The translations under genes and the position numbers were made by a program. DNA of 64,000 nucleotides from Oscillospiraceae bacterium (GTDB lineage: Bacteria; Bacillota; Clostridia; Oscillospirales; Ruminococcaceae), in the NCBI GenBank assembly GCA_017466885.1, contig JAFTTH010000002.1, forward strand, positions 186,001 to 250,000, in the 5' to 3' direction. Positions 41,869 to 50,811 of the stretch are shown in pieces. Positions within the stretch are counted from its first letter, which is position 1, and every line of letters starts with the position of its first letter. The notes beneath the pieces were generated by a model. That model was not told the DNA's origin. It did not search any database and worked only from the letters and a program-made list of their open reading frames with translations.

Positions 41869-43455
41869 TTATAGTTTGCTTTCAAGTCTACCTTCTTTGG
41901 CTGTCCAGCCATACATTTTCGGTGTTTCGAGGATTTCCTCTAACACGTCTTTTCTTGTTGTGGTATTGAGTGTTTCAAGAAACTTTGCGAAACCTTTTAC
42001 GCCACCTGCATCATCAAACAGATTGAGTCCGTCCGATGCAACGCATACAGGCTTTTGCTTAACACAAACCTCTTGAACAATTTTGGTTTCTCTAATATCT
42101 ACCGTATTTTCAAACGCATCTTCCAAAACTATCTCTCCAGCCAAATGAGTCAGTTTGTTCTCGCTCATCCAATAGAACGGATCCTCGGCCATATAGTATG
42201 CATTTTCACAGGTGATTGTAATTTCCCAATTATCACCGTAATCATATCGGTAGATTAGACTGTCTGCTTGGGATTTCATTCGGATTGTGGATGCGTAAAT
42301 CAAGCCTTCAATCACATCGAAGTTTTCTCTTGGGTTTATCATCATTTCATCCCATAAATCTTGATGCTTCTCATTATCTTCTTCCAGATATGACAAGAAG
42401 TCTTCAACAGGTTCTGCAAAATACTTGCTATTACCATTTGGCAGATTTAGAAAATCGGGAACGGCTAATCTCTCCAACAGGAAGTTAATATCCTGAGGGA
42501 TTCCGTGCATAGACCGTACTTTCTCTATCGACATACTTCCGTATTTTTGCTTAAACCAATTCACCCATCTCTGATTCTCTATATAGTAATCGCCACCACC
42601 GGCATAGTAATACGGTCCGGTGTACTTTGATTTCAACCAGTTTTTGAAACTGATTGATTCATCGTAGTCCGCATCCCAATAGATATCTTCCCTGTCATCA
42701 TCGGGAACTCTGAAATATACACCGCAGAGACGAAGCCATTGATCTGAACTGTCTTGCGTGAGCTTATCAAAGACGTCATCGGGAAATTTGAAATAATGCA
42801 AATGTGAGTTCTGCCAGCCGAATGCTCTTTGAATAACATAATGTAATGCTCTCAAAGTCATATCGGCAGGGATAATTACATCGCGCGAAATGCCTTGCTT
42901 TACTTTGCCGTACTTTTCAAGTGCTTTTCTTTCTTGCTTTGTAATTCCATCCATATTTAATTCTAAATGGAGTTTTAGTGCAATCGGTCTGCTGCTCTGC
43001 GGAATATATCCTCTTTCAATCTGTCTTTCTTCATCATGTGATTTGACTTCGGCAGGAAGCACCTTGTTTTCATCCATAACAGGACTACCGTTCAAATTCT
43101 TAATTCCTTGAACGGCTGCACGTTTTCTACTGCGATACTTGGCGGCTCGTTCAGCATCATCGTTTTTACTGCCACCGCCATATGCACCCTTTGTATAGGG
43201 CAAATATGACTGAACGTTCTTTTCTGATATGAACAGTTCTTTTGCAATTTCGGAAGTGCTATACCCTTTGGCGTGTAACTCGCCTACAGCTATACTCGTC
43301 TTGCTACTCCAAAGTCCTTCCGTAATAAGAACACGGCGAACTTTGATAGTATTGGTATTCAGATTCGCGGCTGTCTGCTTAATAGACTGTGTCTTTTCAT
43401 AATCCGCTAAAATCGCCTGATATAAATCCTGTTCACTCATGGTGTACCTCCGCAT
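41869..43455 (-). CDS. pRiA4b ORF-3-like protein with N-terminal helix-turn-helix
   Basis: 528 residues, GGAGGT before the ATG. The N-terminal 80 residues contain two helix-turn-helix-like segments (KQTAANLNTNTIKVRRVLIT, YSTSEIAKELFISEKNVQSY). From about residue 165 the plasmid pRiA4b ORF-3 family signature appears: LKLHLELNMDGI, PADMTLRALHYVIQRAFGW, SHLHYFKF and YRYDYGDNWEITI. Such proteins are common on plasmids and transposable elements; the role is unknown. It has its own promoter and is followed by the divergent recombinase gene. Confidence 0.8.
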   Translation of the reverse strand: MRRYTMSEQDLYQAILADYEKTQSIKQTAANLNTNTIKVRRVLITEGLWSSKTSIAVGELHAKGYSTSEIAKELFISEKNVQSYLPYTKGAYGGGSKNDDAERAAKYRSRKRAAVQGIKNLNGSPVMDENKVLPAEVKSHDEERQIERGYIPQSSRPIALKLHLELNMDGITKQERKALEKYGKVKQGISRDVIIPADMTLRALHYVIQRAFGWQNSHLHYFKFPDDVFDKLTQDSSDQWLRLCGVYFRVPDDDREDIYWDADYDESISFKNWLKSKYTGPYYYAGGGDYYIENQRWVNWFKQKYGSMSIEKVRSMHGIPQDINFLLERLAVPDFLNLPNGNSKYFAEPVEDFLSYLEEDNEKHQDLWDEMMINPRENFDVIEGLIYASTIRMKSQADSLIYRYDYGDNWEITITCENAYYMAEDPFYWMSENKLTHLAGEIVLEDAFENTVDIRETKIVQEVCVKQKPVCVASDGLNLFDDAGGVKGFAKFLETLNTTTRKDVLEEILETPKMYGWTAKEGRLESKL

Positions 43456-43483
43456 TTGTGATAACCTTACTTTTTCTACTGCT

Positions 43484-43546
43484 ATTGTACACCATCGGCA
43501 TATATCACGTCAACCCTATCTTTTGTTTTTCTCAAAAGATAGGGTT
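43484..43546 (-). promoter_or_regulatory. Promoter abutting a strong hairpin before the pRiA4b-like gene
   Basis: Minus-strand TTGACG (43508-43513), 18-base spacer, TACAAT (43484-43489). Immediately upstream is a 13-bp hairpin AACCCTATCTTTT / AAAAGATAGGGTT (43512-43524, 43534-43546) that touches the -35 and probably ends the incoming operon; its T-run is weak on this strand. This accounts for the 43456-43658 gap. Confidence 0.6.
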
Positions 43547-43658
43547 TGTCCTTTTATCATCTCCATTCAAATGTCTTTGTGTAGAAGACCATACCGTTAT
43601 TATTTTTAACTGGCTTGCATAAAGACCAAGCGAAGTCTACTTAGCGGATCTCATTACC

Positions 43659-44246
43659 TTACACCGTAACCGGTAGTGATAACAGGTATTCATTGAACTT
43701 CTCAAAAACAAAATCGTGCTTTTTCATAAACTCCCGTATTTTTTCCATTTCTTCGGGTGTTGCCTTGATGCAGTCTTCGGATTCAATAACAATTCTTCGT
43801 CTTTTGGAGAAAACCATTGCTCTAAGAAAATCCATAAAATCTTTTGATTTGATTTCCTGTCTACCAAGGATGCACACATCTTTCCTTCGCAAATAGTATC
43901 CGTTTTTGCAAGTTCTGTCTATCACCTGTTCAAATGATTCTTCTAACTCATTACCTTTCTTTTGAAGATAATTTATGCGCATTTGTTTGCTTGCCTCTTT
44001 GATTCTTCTTTTCGTATCCCGTTCAATGCTTGCAAGCTCATTAATGAAATTATTAACCGCAAGTATCGCAACCTGTGACACTCCTGTTTTTTTAGAAATC
44101 TTTTGTATAGACACGCCTCGATTTAGCATACACATTATTTCTGCAATGATTTTTGCATCTTCTTCGTCTATGCCATCCTTTTGTTCATGATACTCTGTTC
44201 GTAAGGTGTCAAAAACTTTTCCAATAATATCATTGACTTCTTTCAT
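43659..44246 (-). CDS. Unknown protein with helix-turn-helix segment
   Basis: 195 residues from the ATG at 44244-44246 (GGGGAAG upstream). Residues about 45-70 (MLNRGVSIQKISKKTGVSQVAI) form a resolvase/sigma-like helix-turn-helix; the rest is helical and charged (IERDTKRRIKEASKQMRINYL) with a basic end. I do not recognise a family. Final gene of the mobile-element operon, 19 bases after the RNA-ligase gene; it may be a DNA-binding regulator. Confidence 0.6.
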   Translation of the reverse strand: MKEVNDIIGKVFDTLRTEYHEQKDGIDEEDAKIIAEIMCMLNRGVSIQKISKKTGVSQVAILAVNNFINELASIERDTKRRIKEASKQMRINYLQKKGNELEESFEQVIDRTCKNGYYLRRKDVCILGRQEIKSKDFMDFLRAMVFSKRRRIVIESEDCIKATPEEMEKIREFMKKHDFVFEKFNEYLLSLPVTV

Positions 44247-44265
44247 GATTCTTCCCCACAATCTA

Positions 44266-44832
44266 TTATTTCATTGGCCAAGGATAGCCGAAGTCTGAAC
44301 GCTTGATCTTGCATGCAGGTTCGCCGTTGAACCAAAACACGAGGCCTTCAATGTTATGTTCTTCGAGATATTTGCGAATTCCTTCGAAGCTGCGTTCCAC
44401 CTCAACCATATCTTCCCCGTGTCTTACGAGAATATCTTTGTCGAGGTTGTATTTATTGCCGTTGAAATGGATGCCGATGGCCTCATATGTACCTTCGTGG
44501 ATTTCAGTTTTAGGCGTTGCTTCATAAGCTGCAGTGAACCACTTATCTGCCGGACTGTTTTCATCCACTGCCAACCAGTGCGGATGGTGTCCTGTTACGG
44601 CATCGGGTTCACAACACGGGATTGCACCTTTGGGTGCTTTCTTGCCGTGCTTTGCATCATACCTTTTATATAGTTTTCCGTCTATAATGGCACAGCAACT
44701 GCCGTCATATTTTACTGTGGCGACTCCCCTGCCTTCCAACACCCATTCCAAGCCGGGTGTTACGACAGGAAGAATGCCAACCTTTTCGTGACCTTCGAAT
44801 ATTCTTTCAAATAAAGTCGGAATCTTTTTCAC
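44266..44832 (-). CDS. RLIG1-like ATP-dependent RNA ligase
   Basis: 188 residues, GTG start overlapping the preceding stop (GTGA). Nucleotidyltransferase motifs are in order: motif I TVKYDGSCC with Lys41 as the AMP-accepting lysine, RYDAKHG, the family motif GHHPHWLAVD, motif III-like EGTYEAIGIHFNGN, motif IV IEGLVFW and motif V ACKIKRSDFGYPW. The order and the GTCC-like, GH-PGW-like and final W-P segments match the RNA ligase 1 family related to human RLIG1 (C12orf29), which joins 5'-phosphate and 3'-hydroxyl RNA ends. It is a minimal adenylation domain. Presence with three phosphoesterases suggests RNA end repair. Confidence 0.8.
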   Translation of the reverse strand: MKKIPTLFERIFEGHEKVGILPVVTPGLEWVLEGRGVATVKYDGSCCAIIDGKLYKRYDAKHGKKAPKGAIPCCEPDAVTGHHPHWLAVDENSPADKWFTAAYEATPKTEIHEGTYEAIGIHFNGNKYNLDKDILVRHGEDMVEVERSFEGIRKYLEEHNIEGLVFWFNGEPACKIKRSDFGYPWPMK

Positions 44833-44993
44833 TGCATATCACTCCCATCTCTCGTATTTATCATTATTTTTTCACGCATTTTCCGATGCTCTCTTTGAGT
44901 TATCGCACCGCATTTAAGCAGATAATCATTGTAGTATAGCAAACGCAACTGGCGAGTCACGTTTCTAACTTGGTTGTTTTCATTCCTTTGCAT
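44829..44993 (-). CDS. 54-residue basic protein coupled to the RNA ligase gene
   Basis: ATG at 44991-44993, TGA at 44829-44831, four-base overlap with the ligase's GTG start; AGGGTGAT lies upstream. The protein (begins MQRNENNQVRNVTRQLRLLY, contains KCGAITQREHRKMREKI) is basic and helical. It fills an otherwise empty gap in a tightly packed operon, which supports it being real. No family recognised. Confidence 0.6.
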   Translation of the reverse strand: MQRNENNQVRNVTRQLRLLYYNDYLLKCGAITQREHRKMREKIMINTRDGSDMQ

Positions 44994-45003
44994 CTAAATC
45001 ACC

Positions 45004-45417
45004 CTAACTAAACTCACTGTCTGTAAATTCATATCCTTCACTATCGGTAAAATACCGTATAGAGACAAAACTGTGTATATCTCTTTTCTGTGCAGTAATA
45101 TGAGATTCGAATTTGTCCGTTTCACCATTTCTATATCGGGTATATTTCGTTGTAAAGATTTCTTCAAAATCTGCCCACTCGACTTTTCTGTTGTATTCAT
45201 CATAGATTTCGAAATCGTCGGTATCGTACAGTCTTTTGATATCCGCTACCGATTCAATAACACCGTGATGATATTCGAATAGGTTCAACCATCCGCACGA
45301 GCTTTTCATAAGGTGCAAGCTGTACGCAAAAAACGGGGTATCTGTTATCGCTACTTTGTCGCCGAGCTTGTCCTTATATTTTAAATCCTTTGTTAAAAGG
45401 TAGTAATTTGTTCCCAT
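45004..45417 (-). CDS. Unknown phage-type protein beginning MGTNYY
   Basis: 137 residues. The start MGTNYYLLTKDL followed by SLHLMKSSCGW resembles a loose group of phage and plasmid proteins of unknown role that start MGTNYY and carry a SxxGW segment. Acidic C-terminus. Seven-base gap from the gene upstream; part of the same operon. Confidence 0.6.
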   Translation of the reverse strand: MGTNYYLLTKDLKYKDKLGDKVAITDTPFFAYSLHLMKSSCGWLNLFEYHHGVIESVADIKRLYDTDDFEIYDEYNRKVEWADFEEIFTTKYTRYRNGETDKFESHITAQKRDIHSFVSIRYFTDSEGYEFTDSEFS

Positions 45418-45424
45418 TTTATTT

Positions 45425-45925
45425 TCACTCCAACCAATCTATACCGGGACGAGAACATTCTTCGGGATATTTCTCTCGATAGAACGCTTCTTTCTTTTTG
45501 ACTTCAACCGCAATCGGCTCTATATCATAACTTTGATATTTCCGAACAGCGCGGATAAAGTCGATTATCATATGCCCGTACAGAAGTGCATCATAGCCTT
45601 CCCTAATGTCATAACCATGCTTGTCTTTTGTTTCGACTATCGGCTTATCATAGGAAATGTATAGAAAATCATCTCTATGCAAATGGTTTATATGATAATT
45701 GGGTTTGTAGAGTATATCCTTTACCCCAAGCACAGAGATGTATCCCAACGCTTTAAATATCCAACCGTATATATAATGTTCCGGCAGATCCTCGGCAGTG
45801 ATTTTGGTTTTGTACTCACCTTTTGAATACAGATATCCGTTTGGCAGTCTTGTGTTATGAAATAGAGCTTTCAGACCGACCTTGGTTTTCGTATAGAAAG
45901 GCGCCGTTATTCTTTTCTTTGACAT
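45425..45925 (-). CDS. Unknown protein
   Basis: 166 residues from the ATG at 45923-45925, with GGAAGTGAGG just before; an ATG at 45949 overlapping the upstream gene is possible. Contains LYKPNYHINHLHRDDFLYISYD and a C-terminal basic/acidic helix. Similar to nothing I recognise. Operon member. Confidence 0.55.
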   Translation of the reverse strand: MSKKRITAPFYTKTKVGLKALFHNTRLPNGYLYSKGEYKTKITAEDLPEHYIYGWIFKALGYISVLGVKDILYKPNYHINHLHRDDFLYISYDKPIVETKDKHGYDIREGYDALLYGHMIIDFIRAVRKYQSYDIEPIAVEVKKKEAFYREKYPEECSRPGIDWLE

Positions 45926-45936
45926 TTCCTCACTTC

Positions 45937-46713
45937 CTACTCTTGCCATATCTCAACGGGTATTTCTTTTTCCGTCAATTCTTCTAATATGATCTGATAC
46001 ACATCCTCCCACTCGTCACAGGTCATCTTCAATCCCATCATATATGGAATCCTGACTGTCGTTAGCGTTCTTGCCGGTAACGGCGTAGCTACTATACAAA
46101 CTTGTTTTAATGACTTTCGGAAGGCTTCGAGATTAATACGCACCTTATTATCCTCGCCCACTTCTTTAACGAACATAGTGGCAAGATTATAATCATGACC
46201 GTTTGTTTTATCGCTTTTGAACCAAACCTCACCGAGCAAGCCATCCTTATTTGCCTTCCTTTTCCGTTTGATTTCAAAAAGGCAAAGCCAGTTCGGGAAT
46301 GTGTTTTTGATTTGCTCATCAAGATTAGTGCATAATTCGCCCTTGTAATTTACAGGATGACAGACTATGCACTCATGTCCTGTTCTGTTGGGACAAAATA
46401 TATTCCCTTTTGTAAAGTGCATGCCGTCCATTTTGTAATAATAGTCTAAGAACATATCCTTTACTCTGCGGTATGAATCTGCCAACTCACTATCGAAAGT
46501 TTCTACATAATCGGACAGTCGGCGATGCAATTCACAGAACTTTTCATCCGTAATAAAATCGAGGATTTGGTCGTTGACGGCATCAATTCTGTTCTCATCT
46601 GTAACCTTATTCTTTATGATCTGCTCAACATCGTTTTTGCAGAGGTTATACGCTACCTTACGCAATTCTTGTTCTCGCTCGATAGCTTTGCATAATTCGT
46701 TATCAATCAACAC
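45937..46713 (-). CDS. Unknown protein with a cysteine/histidine cluster
   Basis: About 258 residues if started at the GTG near 46713 (AAAGGA eight bases upstream); an ATG at 46770 is in frame but lies inside a hairpin and has no ribosome site. The middle has FCPNRTGHECIVCHP, a possible metal site, then LFEIKRKRK. The C-terminal half is basic. No family recognised. Operon member after an unusually long gap holding a hairpin. Confidence 0.55.
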   Translation of the reverse strand: MLIDNELCKAIEREQELRKVAYNLCKNDVEQIIKNKVTDENRIDAVNDQILDFITDEKFCELHRRLSDYVETFDSELADSYRRVKDMFLDYYYKMDGMHFTKGNIFCPNRTGHECIVCHPVNYKGELCTNLDEQIKNTFPNWLCLFEIKRKRKANKDGLLGEVWFKSDKTNGHDYNLATMFVKEVGEDNKVRINLEAFRKSLKQVCIVATPLPARTLTTVRIPYMMGLKMTCDEWEDVYQIILEELTEKEIPVEIWQE

Positions 46714-46746
46714 TGACACCGTCCTTTCATTTATAATAATGGAGTA

Positions 46747-46770
46747 GTGGGAGTTCCGCAGAACTCCCAC
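46747..46770. repeat. Perfect hairpin inside the operon, related to repeat R
   Basis: GTGGGAGTTC (46747-46756), loop CGCA, GAACTCCCAC (46761-46770), followed by CGGTCGCAGGCCT, 13 bases identical to part of repeat R (near 36543 and 40845). No T-run. It looks like a small or truncated insertion of the repeat system into an intercistronic gap. Confidence 0.6.
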
Positions 46771-46803
46771 CGGTCGCAGGCCTCACAAGCTTCTGCAACT
46801 CAA

Positions 46804-47454
46804 TCACTCCACATCTTCCCATCCCATCATTTTTTCAAACAATTTTCTGTTCTGTTCTTTTGAAACTTCTTCAATAAAGTAGTGTATAAGGCTTTGTGCA
46901 TCGCAACCGTAATCACGGGCAACTCTTTCTGCCTTTTCATACAGCTTATTGTCAAGCAAGACCGGAACTGCTGAGATTTCTCTATTGATTTGGGTTGCAT
47001 CATAGAAATGTCCGCGCAGTTTTCTTTCTGCCTTTTTAAGATTGTTTTTGTGTTCCTCCATCACTGCAAAGAATTGAAACTGCATTTCTCTTTCCTTGTC
47101 AGAAGATGAAATCTGTTCATACAGAAAATACAGGTCGCAGTCATAGGTGCTGCGCATATCCCTGAAAAGTTCGACAATGTCAACAATCCCCTTTGTGACC
47201 ATTTGCACTGCCGGAACAACTATCGTATCAACGATATCGTTTTCGCAGATTTTGAGAAGTCTTTGCCATCCTTCTCGTTGTTTGTAGTAAATATCCGGTG
47301 CAGACCTGTCCACAATAACGTCCACAACCTCCAATGCAGGTCTATTCGGCGTTTCTCGTAATGCCTCGATAAAGAACTTTTGCATGTGTTCATCGGTAAC
47401 ATTGTCCGGACTGTTGAAACAATTTAGGTTTGCGTAACAAATTACACGTTTCAT
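46804..47454 (-). CDS. Degenerate serine-recombinase-like protein (no catalytic serine)
   Basis: 216 residues with the resolvase-domain layout: RVICYANLNCFNS where active proteins have a YxRVS motif, VDRSAPDIYYKQREGWQRLLKIC, DTIVVPAVQMVTKGIVDIVELF, and a later QFQFFAVMEEHKNNLKKAERKLRG matching the long helix region. The serine and both arginines are lost. A regulatory or structural role is more likely than DNA cleavage. Operon member. Confidence 0.65.
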   Translation of the reverse strand: MKRVICYANLNCFNSPDNVTDEHMQKFFIEALRETPNRPALEVVDVIVDRSAPDIYYKQREGWQRLLKICENDIVDTIVVPAVQMVTKGIVDIVELFRDMRSTYDCDLYFLYEQISSSDKEREMQFQFFAVMEEHKNNLKKAERKLRGHFYDATQINREISAVPVLLDNKLYEKAERVARDYGCDAQSLIHYFIEEVSKEQNRKLFEKMMGWEDVE

Positions 47455-47474
47455 TTTTGTTTTCTCCTTTATAT

Positions 47475-48125
47475 TTACTCACGATATACGATTAACCGCA
47501 CATCGTTGACATCGGGGATTCTATCTTCTCTGTCAACCTCAGTCAGCGTACTGCTTGCCCAATACGAGAACAAATCGAGGAGCACATCGACTGTTTTGGC
47601 TATCTTTGAGAAAACGCCGTACCAGTCACCCCACTCGTTCCATTCATAGTAGGTATATTCCTCTTTGCCTTCGTCATCGAGCTTGTCATATTCGCATTTA
47701 TGTATCCAACTGCTAATATGATCGGATTCACCGATTTCAAACTCGGACAAGGTATACTTTGAAACGTAACCGCAGTACCGGGTAGGTCTGCCTTCCTTTA
47801 CGCGCTTTTTAATCGTCTTACCGTAATTGGCAACGCACATCATCTGCCGATAGTGTTCCTTCATATTGATTTCGGGGATACCGTATCCGGCATCAGCATT
47901 GTCATCCTCATTAAAGCGATTCCGAAGTTCCTCGCTGAAGTCTGACTGTCGGCCGTGTGCATAAGCACATTCTTCGAGTTCTTCTACCGCTTCTCTGAGC
48001 CATGATCTGCCTTCGGCTATTGGCAAGATTGTCAGTCTGCCGTCCTCGTTCTTTCGCAAGGGACAGATATTGTACCACTTGTCACCGACACGAGCTTCGG
48101 CATATATCACATAGGATACTCCCAT
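47475..48125 (-). CDS. Unknown protein, paralogue of the next gene upstream
   Basis: 216 residues. Start GVSYVIYAEARVGDKWYNICP and end DVNDVRLIVYRE correspond to VKYIFFTEIKVNGKWECINN and SIEDIRLIMFIN in the neighbour at 48142-48720; both also share a central Y..YEWN(E/D) segment. A tandem duplication within the element; function unknown, probably soluble. Confidence 0.6.
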   Translation of the reverse strand: MGVSYVIYAEARVGDKWYNICPLRKNEDGRLTILPIAEGRSWLREAVEELEECAYAHGRQSDFSEELRNRFNEDDNADAGYGIPEINMKEHYRQMMCVANYGKTIKKRVKEGRPTRYCGYVSKYTLSEFEIGESDHISSWIHKCEYDKLDDEGKEEYTYYEWNEWGDWYGVFSKIAKTVDVLLDLFSYWASSTLTEVDREDRIPDVNDVRLIVYRE

Positions 48126-48141
48126 CCGCTTTCTTCCTTTC

Positions 48142-48720
48142 TCAGTTAATAAACATTATGAGACGGATATCCTCAATGCTCTCCGCATTGTTATGGCACT
48201 TCCAGAGTCGCAACTGCTTTTCAACCTCTTGACGTAAAATACTGTAATAGTGATATACACCTGTTCGGTCGTTCCACTCATAATATTGGTATGCTTTCTT
48301 GAGTTCGTTATCCATTGCCTTGTAAGTATCAATGGATACGTACTCGTATATTTCGTCTTCACGGCCGCTTTCAAAATCTGCTACGTCCTTACGAGATGCA
48401 AAGGCGTAATGCTCTTTCCCTGTGCCGTTTAGATAATTGAGGATACTTTCATAATAGAGTGCTATTACCGGTTCTCCGATATGCATGTCATACTCTTTGA
48501 TTTTGCACCGGAGATTTTCGGATATATCGTCCATTTTGATTCCATGGCCGTCCTCGTTGATTTCCATGTATGTTTTCTCGAAGCGAGTTCGTGAGGAGTT
48601 TTCATAGGTGGGTATAACCGAGTGTTCAAAATACGGCTGTGTTCTGAATACCGGATTATTGATACACTCCCATTTACCATTCACCTTTATTTCTGTAAAA
48701 AATATGTACTTCACACTCAT
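48142..48720 (-). CDS. Unknown protein, paralogue of the next gene downstream
   Basis: 192 residues, related over its length to 47475-48125 (see shared ends). Acidic, soluble, with many tyrosines (AYQYYEWNDRTGVYHYY). Sixteen-base gap to its paralogue and twelve to the phosphoesterase upstream. No family recognised. Confidence 0.6.
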   Translation of the reverse strand: MSVKYIFFTEIKVNGKWECINNPVFRTQPYFEHSVIPTYENSSRTRFEKTYMEINEDGHGIKMDDISENLRCKIKEYDMHIGEPVIALYYESILNYLNGTGKEHYAFASRKDVADFESGREDEIYEYVSIDTYKAMDNELKKAYQYYEWNDRTGVYHYYSILRQEVEKQLRLWKCHNNAESIEDIRLIMFIN

Positions 48721-48732
48721 TCAATCACCTGC

Positions 48733-49434
48733 TTACATCTCCGAGTAAAACTCTTTCATGTCATCCAACCGTAAACATGCAAGCCTACCGTAATCATAAC
48801 CGCAACCGCAGTCAATACCGATAGCGTTATCTCCTTTCCAAATGCGCATGGGTTCTGCATTTTGGAAATGATTTGTCGGTGTGTGCCCGAAGACCAACAC
48901 AAAACCTTCGGGAATATGATGGCACTCGTTCCATCTCTCCCATACTGCGAATTCTTTTTCGTTTTCATATTCATAGCTGTACGCATACAAACTCATAAAG
49001 TTCTCTATGGGCGAAGCATGAACGAGCTTGTAATTGATGCCGTTCACCTGAACGTCTATATTGATCGGCAACTGTCTGATGAATCGAAATACATCCGCGC
49101 GGTATTCCTTCTTGATATGCTTCAGATATTCGTGTGTTACCATGCCGCCGTTTCTGTACCAAAGTCTTCTTTCTCTCCAGTTGGTGTTTTCCTTTTCATC
49201 GGCAGCATCTTTGCAATGCCCTATAGCTCTCAGCATCATATATTCGTGGTTGCCGATGAGCATTTTCACATTGGGCATCCTCATTATTTGTCTTAAAATC
49301 TTAACTCCGTGCGGATACCTGTCCACCACATCTCCAAGGATATATAATGTATCATCCGGTTGGAGATTAATTTGATTCATTATCGACTCAAATCTCCGCA
49401 GGTTTCCGTGGATGTCGGATAATACATAAGTCAT
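48733..49434 (-). CDS. Calcineurin-like metallophosphoesterase 1 (PrpE/PP1-like)
   Basis: 233 residues. Metal-site motifs in order: LSDIHGN, LGDVVDRYP, IGNHEYM, LVHASP and FGHTP, the classic PPP/PrpE layout. Such enzymes dephosphorylate proteins, dinucleoside polyphosphates or RNA ends; the choice cannot be read here. First of three related but distinct phosphoesterases in the operon. Confidence 0.88.
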   Translation of the reverse strand: MTYVLSDIHGNLRRFESIMNQINLQPDDTLYILGDVVDRYPHGVKILRQIMRMPNVKMLIGNHEYMMLRAIGHCKDAADEKENTNWRERRLWYRNGGMVTHEYLKHIKKEYRADVFRFIRQLPINIDVQVNGINYKLVHASPIENFMSLYAYSYEYENEKEFAVWERWNECHHIPEGFVLVFGHTPTNHFQNAEPMRIWKGDNAIGIDCGCGYDYGRLACLRLDDMKEFYSEM

Positions 49435-49437
49435 CTT

Positions 49438-49818
49438 TTACATCTCACTTTGTTCTGTATTTTGCTCTATTCTTTTTAGCAGTCTTTGATACTGCCAATT
49501 GATTCGTGTCAGTCTATCCCAAGACATTCGGTCGGAACAATAGAACACGTCGCCAATCAACTGCCGACAGACTTCGCTGTCCGATTCGGCGTTATCTTCA
49601 TCCGTTAACCACATTTTCTTCCAATTGCCCTGTCCGAGCGTATCGCATAACCATAGAGCCTGTTTGCGATTTAAGTTGAAATTGTACTTACATAAAGCAG
49701 GACAGACTGTTTCTCGGTATTCTTCCGCAATGGCTTTCATCGTATCAGTGTCTTTGTCCAACTCACTGTATTTGTGATAAAAGCTATTGATTATGGCATA
49801 ATACTTCTTTTCTCTCAC
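49438..49818 (-). CDS. Unknown helical protein
   Basis: 126 residues, helical and charged, with RKQALWLCDTLGQGNWKKMWL and a C-terminal WQYQRLLKRIEQN. Its ATG overlaps the stop of 49815-50531 by four bases, so the two are translationally coupled. No family recognised. Confidence 0.55.
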   Translation of the reverse strand: MREKKYYAIINSFYHKYSELDKDTDTMKAIAEEYRETVCPALCKYNFNLNRKQALWLCDTLGQGNWKKMWLTDEDNAESDSEVCRQLIGDVFYCSDRMSWDRLTRINWQYQRLLKRIEQNTEQSEM

Positions 49819-50531
49819 TTGGTTTCACCTTTGAGCCACTTATCATCGGCAAGCTGCGGATGCTTTTCTTTCAGCACCTCACGCAAGGATTTATACAGTT
49901 CGTAAAACCTACTATCGTCACCGTAGTCCATAAGCAGATATTTGAAATCCTCGATTCCCTCAATATCGGTTATGTACCCTTTCTCAATTTCTTTGATAGT
50001 CTGTTCGACCAATTTATAGGTTTCTTCTTTTTTATCCTTTAACCTGTCCATTAAAAGACGAATACTGACACACTGCTTATAGTATTCCTCTACATCAATG
50101 CACGCTCTGTATTTGTCAATCTGAATCTTGACATCCATTTGGAGTTCAATCCACTCTTTATGGTACCTGTGAATTTCACCGTAAGGATCGAGATACATGC
50201 TTATATCATGGTCAATGGTAATTAATGTTTTTATATCAAGCATTTCCATCGCATCTTTAATAAAACCAATGACATAACACGACTGTTTTTCATCATTGAT
50301 TAATGCATTGATAACCGCACCATTGATTACTCTGTTGAGGTTATTGCTTGCGAACTTTTCAAACCATTCAGACGGACAGAGCACCAAATCATCCTTACCT
50401 TCATCGGTTATGATAATACCGACATTATCACGTGATACGGTTTCCAACCATTCATCTAATTTATCGCAGAATTCCTTTCGGGATACTCGCTGCATCGTAT
50501 CAGTCGGTTGCAACTCTATAACGTGTTTCAT
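49815..50531 (-). CDS. Unknown protein with Phd/YefM-like N-terminus
   Basis: 238 residues. The first 60 residues (MQRVSRKEFCDKLDEWLETV, then GIIITDEGKDDLVLCP) recall the beta-alpha-beta fold of Phd/YefM antitoxins, which bind DNA as dimers; the remaining 180 residues are helical (KKEETYKLVEQTIKEIEKGY). The likeness is weak. Coupled to the gene downstream. Confidence 0.5.
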   Translation of the reverse strand: MKHVIELQPTDTMQRVSRKEFCDKLDEWLETVSRDNVGIIITDEGKDDLVLCPSEWFEKFASNNLNRVINGAVINALINDEKQSCYVIGFIKDAMEMLDIKTLITIDHDISMYLDPYGEIHRYHKEWIELQMDVKIQIDKYRACIDVEEYYKQCVSIRLLMDRLKDKKEETYKLVEQTIKEIEKGYITDIEGIEDFKYLLMDYGDDSRFYELYKSLREVLKEKHPQLADDKWLKGETK

Positions 50532-50542
50532 CTAATCTCTCC

Positions 50543-50800
50543 TTAGAACAAGTTCCACCAGTAATCGTAAACCTTTCGGTATGATCCGTGTTGGAGTTGT
50601 TCGTGTTTATTCCTTCGTACCTTGCGGCTCGCTTGTTTCCTAAAATAACGACTTAGTGATGTATTACCTCTTGGATAGTAGCGGATGTAAATACCCTTCT
50701 TTTCGTCATACCAAACTCCGCGACCGTAGGTGTTCTTGGTTTGCATGTACACCTTTTTCAATCGGCGGTTTCTTTCTCTGCTTTGTTTGTAACCCATCAC
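50543..50800 (-). CDS. Small strongly basic protein
   Basis: 85 residues rich in Arg, Lys and Tyr (GYKQSRERNRRLKKVYMQT, YFRKQASRKVRRNKHEQL), suggesting nucleic-acid binding. Proteins of this look occur on clostridial mobile elements, from memory. Eleven-base gaps on both sides support operon membership. Confidence 0.6.
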   Translation of the reverse strand: MMGYKQSRERNRRLKKVYMQTKNTYGRGVWYDEKKGIYIRYYPRGNTSLSRYFRKQASRKVRRNKHEQLQHGSYRKVYDYWWNLF

Positions 50801-50811
50801 CCAAGCCTCCT

